The position numbers and the translations under genes are program-made. A stretch of 10,535 nt of DNA. Origin: Planctomycetota bacterium (lineage in GTDB: Bacteria; Planctomycetota; Phycisphaerae; SM23-33). The notes beneath the pieces were generated by a model, which made no database searches, was not told where the DNA came from, and saw only the letters and a list, made by a program, of their open reading frames with translations. Position 1 is the first letter of the stretch; each line of letters starts with the position of its first letter. The stretch covers positions 1 to 10,535 of the forward strand of contig JAGHBS010000220.1 of assembly GCA_021160865.1 (NCBI GenBank), in the 5' to 3' direction. Of this stretch, positions 1 through 5,670 are shown in pieces.

Positions 1-62
1 CGTTTATACTGAAGGATGGCATTGGTGAAAGTTGGAAATGGATAAGGCAAAGTATTATTTAA
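1..62 (+). CDS. Possible 3' tail of an upstream gene (partial)
   Basis: A reading frame entering from the left edge (codons from position 3) stays open for 19 codons and ends with TAA at 60-62. The visible residues are FILKDGIGESWKWIRQSII. The stop overlaps the TAAGGAG ribosome-binding site of the next gene, an arrangement common between co-transcribed genes. The other two + frames close earlier, at 12 and 28. Nineteen open codons is weak evidence and no family can be recognised, so this could equally be non-coding leader. Confidence 0.3.
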   Translation, partial: FILKDGIGESWKWIRQSII

Positions 63-66
63 GGAG
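61..66 (+). promoter_or_regulatory. Shine-Dalgarno site of the arginine-rich protein gene
   Basis: AAGGAG lies 7 nt before ATG at 74. It decides the start. Earlier in-frame candidates (TTG at 32, ATG at 38) have no such site, and starting at 74 puts the signal peptide exactly at the N-terminus. Confidence 0.75.
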
Positions 67-73
67 AAAGGCA

Positions 74-904
74 ATGATGGGCAAAAGGGTTGTGTTGGTA
101 GTAGCGGTTGCGATCGCGGGGTTGATGTTCAGTTCCCTCGCACTAGCTCAATCCGACGATAGGACATTTAGAAAAGGCTGGGGCGATGATAGGCAGGTTA
201 TCGGCCAGGCGAGGCAGGTTCGTCAATGGATAATTCAGCATCCCAGGCTGGCTGGCAGGATACTGATGAGTATTCAAAGGCATCGCTCTGCACCAGCCTG
301 GCGAGGCAGAGCGCAGCGTCGCGGAGATATCCGCTGGGGAAATATACCTCGACGAAGAGCAAGGTTCGCTAAGTCCCCATGGATGGCCCGAATGCGAGGG
401 TGGCGAGGTAGGCGATTATCGCTGGTGCCCAGGGAGGGAGACCGACTAAGACAATACCGTAGATGGAGGCATCGAAAATTTGCTGCAACACCTAAGCAGG
501 TCGTAAGGAAAGTTTTCGAGCGGATAAATCGACTCAATGCGAGGATTGATGCATTAGAGAGGCGATTATCCCGACTTGAAAAGGCGATTGTTAGAGTAGT
601 TCAACGAAAGCGTCCTTCAATTCGTGCCAGACTACAAGCCCGCCGACATGCTCGAACCAAGCATCCCAGCAGGCATCCTGCTAAGGTGAGAGCAAGGCGG
701 CCGCGGAAGAAAGGCGCGGTAGCAAAACCACCTGCAGAACGGCTCCAAATTCTTGCTAAGCGACTAAAACAGCGTGAAGAAGAACTCGACCGCCGGGAAG
801 CAGAATTGAATCGTTTGGCGAAGAGATTAGAGAGGCTCCAGCGTCAGCTTCAAAGCCGCCGGAGGCATCGCCGACCGCGGGAAAGAGAGGAGGATGAAGA
901 TTAG
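74..904 (+). CDS. Secreted arginine-rich coiled-coil protein, unknown function
   Basis: This 276-residue protein matches no family I recognise. Residues 1-25 form a clear Sec signal peptide: a positive MMGKR start, a hydrophobic core, and a cut after ALA before QSDD. The mature part is extraordinarily basic; I count 66 Arg in about 251 residues. Residues 50-135 are rich in Arg and Trp with no evident fold. Residues 141-177 show a heptad pattern (INRLNARIDALERRL) and residues 222-260 a second one (LQILAKRLKQREEEL), both typical of coiled coils. They are joined by a linker rich in Arg, Lys, His and Pro. The end is acidic (EREEDED). The start at ATG 74 is set by the AAGGAG site. Such a charge could suit binding to nucleic acid, anionic polymer or envelope polysaccharide, but this is inference. 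A strong terminator follows, so it is the last gene of its transcript. Confidence 0.8.
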   Translation: MMGKRVVLVVAVAIAGLMFSSLALAQSDDRTFRKGWGDDRQVIGQARQVRQWIIQHPRLAGRILMSIQRHRSAPAWRGRAQRRGDIRWGNIPRRRARFAKSPWMARMRGWRGRRLSLVPREGDRLRQYRRWRHRKFAATPKQVVRKVFERINRLNARIDALERRLSRLEKAIVRVVQRKRPSIRARLQARRHARTKHPSRHPAKVRARRPRKKGAVAKPPAERLQILAKRLKQREEELDRREAELNRLAKRLERLQRQLQSRRRHRRPREREEDED

Positions 905-948
905 GGATAAGAGTATTAGCCCCTAATTGTATCGAGATAATCCCGCAG

Positions 949-988
949 CGAATGGCAGGGAGACGAAAAACCCTGCCATTCGTTTTTT
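949..988 (+). terminator. Rho-independent terminator
   Basis: A perfect 12-bp stem (CGAATGGCAGGG at 949-960 and CCCTGCCATTCG at 971-982) encloses a 10-nt loop and is followed directly by six T (983-988). It ends the + strand transcript of the arginine-rich protein. On the minus strand the same hairpin lies just after the tatC stop but has no T-tract there, so any role for tatC is uncertain. Confidence 0.92.
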
Positions 989-999
989 ATTCAAAATCA

Positions 1000-1845
1000 T
1001 TACTCTTGCAAAATAGTTTCATCGCTGGTGGGCTTTCTACTGGCTATGAACAAGCCGACTTCGTAGAGCATGTACATCGGAATGGACATTGCCACCATGC
1101 TAAGCCAATCAGGTGGAGTAATCATTGCTGATATTATCATTATGATGATTAGTATATGCCGACGAAATTGCTTCATCCGCCCGACGGGGACTATTCCACT
1201 TCGAGCGAGGAATAATACCACCAACGGTGTCTGAAACGCCAAACCAAAGGCGAGAGATAAGGTCGAAATGAACCAGATATAATCGCTGATCCTCAATCGT
1301 GGTTTGAGATAGCCGGCAGTTGTGTTCCTGGCGGCATCTACCACTACTCCATGCTTCCCCAGCCAGTCTACTGCCCAATTTGGGGGGTGTGGAAAATTGC
1401 TCTGCGCAAAGAGGATGAAGAAGCGAAGAATAATAGGGGCAACGATGACAAAGAAAAATGCAACTCCCAATGCAAATAGTATGATGCTGGGCAGAAGGTA
1501 TTTTCGTACCGCTCGTCGTTCATGCGGGTAAAGCCCAACTGCTACAAATCGCCAAAGTTCCCATAATGCGTAGGGACCAGCCAGTATTACCCCGACGATT
1601 AGACATAAGCGAATTAGCGTCGCGAATGCCTCTGCCGGTGAGAAGTAATAGAGGTTTGGCGGCGACCCGCCAGTTGCTATCGATAGCGGCCAGAGCATCA
1701 CTTCGAGTAGATAAACCCTAAAGACAAAGCAGATAATTATTCCGATACCTACACCCAAGATTGCCCTTATAAGGCACTTGCGTAGTTGCTCGAAATGCTC
1801 GCCAAGCGTCATTTTTACATCTTCAGCGGACATCGCACTTGCCAT
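1000..1845 (-). CDS. tatC: Sec-independent (Tat) translocase subunit TatC
   Basis: TatC is the polytopic inner-membrane receptor of the twin-arginine system, which exports folded proteins with TatA/TatB. Numbering from the upstream TTG at 1866, the protein shows the N-terminal cytoplasmic motif TLGEHFEQLRKCLI (20-33), a first membrane segment (34-56), the signature LWELWRFVAVGLYPHERR (101-118) with the conserved Glu in HERR, hydrophobic segments at about 123-153, 198-222 and 236-248, and the C-terminal motif TPPDWLSMVAMSIPMYMLYE (250-269). Two features are odd. The Glu equivalent to E. coli E15 is Gln27, and the periplasmic loop before the fourth membrane segment (about 155-197) is some 25 residues longer than in E. 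coli. No candidate start has a good Shine-Dalgarno; ATG 1845 is my choice, with TTG 1866, ATG 1833 and ATG 1812 as alternatives. No tatA or tatB lies in the window. The gene is third in a probable purM-hydrolase-tatC transcript. Confidence 0.95.
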   Translation of the reverse strand: MASAMSAEDVKMTLGEHFEQLRKCLIRAILGVGIGIIICFVFRVYLLEVMLWPLSIATGGSPPNLYYFSPAEAFATLIRLCLIVGVILAGPYALWELWRFVAVGLYPHERRAVRKYLLPSIILFALGVAFFFVIVAPIILRFFILFAQSNFPHPPNWAVDWLGKHGVVVDAARNTTAGYLKPRLRISDYIWFISTLSLAFGLAFQTPLVVLFLARSGIVPVGRMKQFRRHILIIIMIISAMITPPDWLSMVAMSIPMYMLYEVGLFIASRKPTSDETILQE

Positions 1846-1890
1846 AATCGAGTGGATATGATTCAAGCAATTCGTATTGTTTTTACGATT

Positions 1891-2745
1891 CTATGGACTT
1901 GCATTATCCTTCGCTGGCGGTATTACTGTATGAGGATTGTTTGATAATATCGCCTGAATTGTGGACTTATCCCATTTTTCAACCATGATTAACGGGCTGT
2001 CGTATCGTGCGATGAATCGTCTGGCAGCGCTTGTCAGGTGCGTGCCAGCGAAGCCAGTCATCTCCATTTCTTCCCGCCAGGGTATCTGGTAGAGTTTATG
2101 ATAAAGCCCTGCCTTTGCAGGTTCAGCAGGTACATTGAATCCGACCATTCCCGCTGAGGGGGTATGTTCACCGTCCATCGTGCCCCAGGCAGCAGTTCCC
2201 ACGCCCAGAAAGACCCAATCCTTCGGAGAGTAGAAGTTGACAATACCACGCTTACAGTGCAGCAACGCAGGATCGAGCAAGTAATCCGGACTTATCGAAG
2301 CAGATAGCAAGATGATACCATCAATTTTACTATTTGGCTGTAATGCTTCGGCAATCCATATTGCCATTGCCCCGCCGCCGCTATGTCCTACGAGGAAGAC
2401 AGGTCTTGACGGATGAGTAGCCTGATACCGTTCGATACGATCAGCGATTTGTCCGGCTTTTTCCCGATTACGAGCCTCATTACGAAGGTTGAAAAGGTAT
2501 GCCCCTGGAACGTGCACCGTCCAATCCACCAGTTCAATTGCTTGCTCTATCCCGCTATCAGCAAGTCCCCAGCAAATATCCTCATTCAACTTGCTTCTGC
2601 CTTCAATTCCTGTCAATACGAGGATTAATCCCTTATCAAGTCTGGCAGGAGTGACGAAGGGCTGAGACGGCGCACAGCCAAGAAAAAGAGGGATTATCAT
2701 ACTGATAAAAGCCGTTAGCACAATTCCAGTAGGGTTAATCTTCAC
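1891..2745 (-). CDS. Alpha/beta-hydrolase family protein, probable lipoprotein
   Basis: The 284-residue product begins with a hydrophobic signal ending in PLFLGC. Cys24 could be lipidated, but the lipobox is imperfect (Phe at -3), so a plain secreted or anchored form is possible. The body fits a serine hydrolase: a strand GLILVLTGIEG (39-49), then the nucleophile elbow VFLVGHSGGG (116-125) with Ser122. Asp176 in FYSPKDWVF and His236 in FAGTHLTS stand where the acid and base of the triad are expected. The spacing suits an esterase, lipase or acyl-hydrolase fold, but the substrate cannot be told from the sequence. The GTG start is well supported by GGAGGT 5 nt upstream. It lies 29 bp after purM and some 45 bp before tatC, suggesting co-transcription. 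The protein probably acts outside the cytoplasm, unlike PurM. Confidence 0.85.
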   Translation of the reverse strand: MKINPTGIVLTAFISMIIPLFLGCAPSQPFVTPARLDKGLILVLTGIEGRSKLNEDICWGLADSGIEQAIELVDWTVHVPGAYLFNLRNEARNREKAGQIADRIERYQATHPSRPVFLVGHSGGGAMAIWIAEALQPNSKIDGIILLSASISPDYLLDPALLHCKRGIVNFYSPKDWVFLGVGTAAWGTMDGEHTPSAGMVGFNVPAEPAKAGLYHKLYQIPWREEMEMTGFAGTHLTSAARRFIARYDSPLIMVEKWDKSTIQAILSNNPHTVIPPAKDNASP

Positions 2746-2750
2746 AATAT

Positions 2751-2756
2751 ACCTCC
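2751..2756 (-). promoter_or_regulatory. Shine-Dalgarno site fixing a GTG start
   Basis: On the minus strand GGAGGT stands 5 nt before GTG (2743-2745). This near-ideal site supports translation of the hydrolase gene from the non-ATG codon. Confidence 0.75.
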
Positions 2757-2774
2757 GAGGTTTTCTTCAATAAT

Positions 2775-3887
2775 TCATGCCCATTGAATAGCAGGGCCGC
2801 CACGAACAATCTTTCCTACAAGCCAGCACGTTTGATCACACTGTCGTAGTTTGCTCATCACCGTAGCAACATGTTTTGCTGAAACTATCATAACGAACCC
2901 AATGCCCATATTGAATACGCGGAACATCTCTACTGGATCAACCGGACCTAATTTTGCGATAAGTTCGAAGATTCCAGGAATATACCAACTATTTCGTTTA
3001 ATCCTTGCTGTTAGACCTTTCGGGAGTACACGTGGCAAATTACCTGGCAAGCCGCCGCCTGTAATGTGAGCCATTGCCTTTATAACACGTTGACGTTTAT
3101 AAGCGCTTAGGATAGTCCGAACCGCTTTTACATATATTCGTGTGGGGCGGAGAAGTTCTTCAGCAACGGTGGCGCCCGCAAGTTCAGGAGGTTTGTCAGT
3201 GAGTTTCAATTTTGCTCTTTCAAAAATAACCTTTCTTGCCAATCCAAAGCCATTGGAGTGAAGTCCACTTGAGGCAAGAGCGATAACGGCATCGCCAGGT
3301 TCGACGTGCGAACCGTCAATAATCTTGTTCCGTTCGACTACCCCTACAGCAAAGCCAACGAGGTCAAACTCGTCTGGTTTGTAAAAATCGGGCATCTCAG
3401 CAGTTTCCCCACCCAGTAATGCCATCTCGGCTTGCAAGCACCCTTCGGAGATGCCTGAGATAATCTGTCTCATCCGCTCGGGGTCGAGTTTTCCCACCGA
3501 GATGCAGTCGAGAAAAAATAATGGTTCAGCCCCCGTACAGATGAGGTCATTTGCATTCATCGCCACCAAATCTATTCCCACGGTATCAACCTTGCCGGTC
3601 ATAAATGCGACCTTCAATTTAGTTCCCACACCATCGCAGCAGCCTACCAGTATCGGATCACGATAGTTCCGACGGAGCAATTTCTCTTTGAAATCCAGTG
3701 CAAACAGACCTGCAAAGCCCCCAAGCGTGCCAATGACACGAGGCGAGTAGGTCTTCTCGACCAGCGTACGAATAGAATCAACCATTGCTTCAGCCGCTTC
3801 GATGTCCACGCCGGCTTGCTTGTACGTTATCGGCTTGACATCTTGCTGAGCAGACTGCCTGGATGTACGCTTGCCCATGAGGAACAT
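2775..3887 (-). CDS. purM: Phosphoribosylformylglycinamidine cyclo-ligase (AIR synthetase)
   Basis: PurM is the cytosolic enzyme that closes the imidazole ring in purine synthesis, turning FGAM plus ATP into AIR. The protein is collinear with the family: ITYKQAGVDIEAAEAMV (20-36), the ATP-binding loop VGCCDGVGTKLKVA (81-94), MNANDLICTGAEPLFFLDCI (110-129), LLGGETAEMP (157-166), ASSGLHSNGFGLAR (205-218), HITGGGLPGNLPRVLP (274-289) and FNMGIGFVMIV (325-335). It has 370 residues, slightly long for PurM because about 18 extra residues precede the conserved ITYK start. The pair CysCys at 83-84 replaces the more usual Ser-Thr before DGVGTK. Neither ATG at 3887 nor ATG at 3878 has a visible Shine-Dalgarno; 3887 is kept with modest certainty. 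It is the first gene of the minus-strand cluster and is divergent from pgi. Confidence 0.97.
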   Translation of the reverse strand: MFLMGKRTSRQSAQQDVKPITYKQAGVDIEAAEAMVDSIRTLVEKTYSPRVIGTLGGFAGLFALDFKEKLLRRNYRDPILVGCCDGVGTKLKVAFMTGKVDTVGIDLVAMNANDLICTGAEPLFFLDCISVGKLDPERMRQIISGISEGCLQAEMALLGGETAEMPDFYKPDEFDLVGFAVGVVERNKIIDGSHVEPGDAVIALASSGLHSNGFGLARKVIFERAKLKLTDKPPELAGATVAEELLRPTRIYVKAVRTILSAYKRQRVIKAMAHITGGGLPGNLPRVLPKGLTARIKRNSWYIPGIFELIAKLGPVDPVEMFRVFNMGIGFVMIVSAKHVATVMSKLRQCDQTCWLVGKIVRGGPAIQWA

Positions 3888-3982
3888 AATAACAAAGGAG
3901 AAGTGAAAAACAACGACTTACATAATCACTCTTGAGAAGATAAACGAGGTTCGCTTTACCGGGGCAGATGAATAGCAAATCG

Positions 3983-4011
3983 TTGAGTTTGTACGGAGAA
4001 ATCGTTATCGT
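3983..4011 (+). promoter_or_regulatory. Candidate promoter for pgi with overlapping inverted repeat
   Basis: TTGAGT (3983-3988) and TATCGT (4006-4011) are separated by 17 bp and each match the sigma-70-type consensus at four of six positions. The -10 candidate is also the left arm of a short inverted repeat, TATCGT-CTGA-ACGATA (4006-4021), which could be an operator. TACAAT at 4020-4025 is a better -10 hexamer but lacks a -35 partner. The divergent region 3888-4140 must also hold the purM promoter, which I could not place. Confidence 0.3.
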
Positions 4012-4055
4012 CTGAACGATACAATATCAGGGTCTCTCTTTTAGGATGATAACCA

Positions 4056-4124
4056 ATGGAGAAAAGGGTTAGCGAGGATATTCTATGGACTTCTGCGATG
4101 CGTGATGGATGTCTGTATTGCTGA
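4056..4124 (+). CDS. Possible 22-residue upstream ORF (leader) before pgi
   Basis: ATG at 4056 opens 22 codons ending in TGA at 4122-4124. The stop abuts the AAGGAAAGGA ribosome-binding site of pgi. A weak AGGAT lies about 11 nt before the ATG. The peptide begins MEKRVSEDILW and ends GCLYC, with no run of one amino acid that would mark classic attenuation. Coupling of translation to pgi is possible, but an ORF this short arises easily by chance. Confidence 0.2.
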   Translation: MEKRVSEDILWTSAMRDGCLYC

Positions 4125-4133
4125 AGGAAAGGA
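4124..4133 (+). promoter_or_regulatory. Shine-Dalgarno site deciding the pgi start
   Basis: AAGGAAAGGA lies 7 nt before ATG at 4141. The longer frame from GTG 4102 or ATG 4105 has no comparable site, so ATG 4141 is preferred. Confidence 0.7.
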
Positions 4134-4140
4134 ATGGAAG

Positions 4141-5535
4141 ATGATTCAGATTGATTGGAAAAATGCCTCTGCAGAGGTAATAGGGCGTGAGCATGGAATT
4201 ACGCTCGAAGAGATGGCAACGACCCTTAGCAAGGTAGATAAGGCACATCGCGCGGTTTTGTTGCAATGGCAGGCGGGCCAGCTGGGCTATGCCAATTTGC
4301 CTTTCCGAACAGATTATCGCGATATGGTAATGAATCTTGTCCAGAAATACCGAGGCAGTATTACCGATTTGGTAATCCTTGGGATAGGTGGATCAGCCTT
4401 GGGCAACATTGCCCTTCAGGTGGCGCTTAACCCGCTGAATTATAACATGATGAGCGATAGGAGAAGGTCGGGGCCGAGATTGTTTGTAATAGATAATATC
4501 GATCCGTGCTTGCTTGGTGAGGTTCTTTTGCTGCTTGGCAGGCGAATTAGTAAAACACTTTTCAATGTGATTTCCAAGAGCGGTAGAACAGCAGAGACGG
4601 CAGCCCTATTTATGATAGTTCGCTCGATTCTCCACAAACGGCTTGGCGAGAAGTTTGCAGAACACATTGTCGCCATCACTGATCCTGAAAAGGGCGTCCT
4701 TCGTGAAATGGCTGCTGCTGATGGCTATGATACTTTACCGATACCACCTGATGTTGGGGGTAGGTTCAGCGTGCTTTCTCCAGTGGGGCTTTTCAGTGCA
4801 GCAATGTGTGGCATAGATATTGATGCCCTCCTTGCAGGTGCTGCCGAGATGGCAAATCGGATAAAGACCTCACCAGTTGAAAAGAACCCTGCCTGTACGC
4901 TTGCTGCTATAAAGTACCTTATGCTTATCGAGAAGGGTAAGGATATTCAAGTGATGATGCCGTACTCGAATCATCTACTCGGATTGGCTGATTGGTATCG
5001 TCAACTCTGGGCAGAGTCGCTTGGTAAATCCACAAAGCGGGATGGTAATGCTAATCGAATTGCACCAACGCCCATAAAGGCACTGGGGGCGACGGATCAG
5101 CATAGTCAGATACAACTTTATCGTGAAGGGCCTAACGATAAGTTGATAGTTTTCCTGCAGGTTAACAAGCACCCTCAGGATGAACGATTGCCCGATATTG
5201 ATATCCCTGCACTTGATTATCTCAAGCACGTTAGGCTATCGAAACTTCTCGAGGTTGAGAAGGTGGCGACCGCTTATGCCCTTGCTCAATCATCCCGACC
5301 AAGCATCACTATCCATTTTGATGCAATTACTCCTGAAAATGTCGGAGCGTTCATATTTCTGTATGAATACACAACGAGTTTGATGGGCGAATTGCTCGAT
5401 ATTGATGCTTATAATCAGCCTGCGGTGGAACTTGCCAAGCATGCTACCATTGCTGTTCTGGGAGGTTCGGCGGATAAGCAGCTTGCAGGGCGAATCAAGC
5501 AGTTTACTTCCTCGGATAAACGATACCTTATCTAA
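4141..5535 (+). CDS. pgi: Glucose-6-phosphate isomerase
   Basis: This cytosolic enzyme interconverts glucose 6-phosphate and fructose 6-phosphate in glycolysis and gluconeogenesis. From ATG 4141 it has 464 residues, matching the shorter bacterial branch rather than the roughly 550-residue E. coli type. Two SIS-type sugar-phosphate domains are visible: VILGIGGSALGN (78-89) and NVISKSGRTAET (142-153). PGI signature 1 is DVGGRFSVLSPVG (204-216). Catalytic residues typical of the family are present in the usual order: Glu292 in WAESLGKSTKR, His321 in GATDQHSQ, and Lys433 in NQPAVELAK. The frame is open upstream to GTG 4102, but the strong ribosome-binding site favours 4141. It is transcribed alone, divergently from purM, and is followed by a hairpin. 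Nothing in the sequence suggests damage. Confidence 0.97.
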   Translation: MIQIDWKNASAEVIGREHGITLEEMATTLSKVDKAHRAVLLQWQAGQLGYANLPFRTDYRDMVMNLVQKYRGSITDLVILGIGGSALGNIALQVALNPLNYNMMSDRRRSGPRLFVIDNIDPCLLGEVLLLLGRRISKTLFNVISKSGRTAETAALFMIVRSILHKRLGEKFAEHIVAITDPEKGVLREMAAADGYDTLPIPPDVGGRFSVLSPVGLFSAAMCGIDIDALLAGAAEMANRIKTSPVEKNPACTLAAIKYLMLIEKGKDIQVMMPYSNHLLGLADWYRQLWAESLGKSTKRDGNANRIAPTPIKALGATDQHSQIQLYREGPNDKLIVFLQVNKHPQDERLPDIDIPALDYLKHVRLSKLLEVEKVATAYALAQSSRPSITIHFDAITPENVGAFIFLYEYTTSLMGELLDIDAYNQPAVELAKHATIAVLGGSADKQLAGRIKQFTSSDKRYLI

Positions 5536-5556
5536 TTGTAAGATGTTGATAAAAGC

Positions 5557-5598
5557 GTGCTGCGGGCAATGAGCGCTTTATGAGATTACCCGCAGCAC
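5557..5598 (-). terminator. Hairpin between convergent genes, probable terminator
   Basis: GTGCTGCGGG (5557-5566) pairs perfectly with CCCGCAGCAC (5589-5598) around a 22-nt loop. It lies between the convergent 3' ends of pgi and the coiled-coil gene. Read on the minus strand, the stem is followed by GCTTTTATC, a short T-run, so it is more terminator-like for the coiled-coil gene. On the + strand the following sequence has no T-tract, so action on pgi is possible but weaker. The long loop lowers certainty. Confidence 0.5.
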
Positions 5599-5670
5599 CT
5601 TGTTCGCTCCCTCCCAGCGAGGTCAAGAGAAAGTTTTGGTTATATTACGTTGTAATTGGCTTGACAGGTA

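Noticed and set aside
274..537. 87-codon minus-strand frame inside the arginine-rich gene
   Set aside because: It is antisense to a gene with a good start, signal peptide and terminator, and arises from the skewed Arg codons of the + strand.
4006..4021. TATCGT-CTGA-ACGATA as a terminator
   Set aside because: The stem is only 6 bp and has no following T-tract; at most it is an operator-like repeat.
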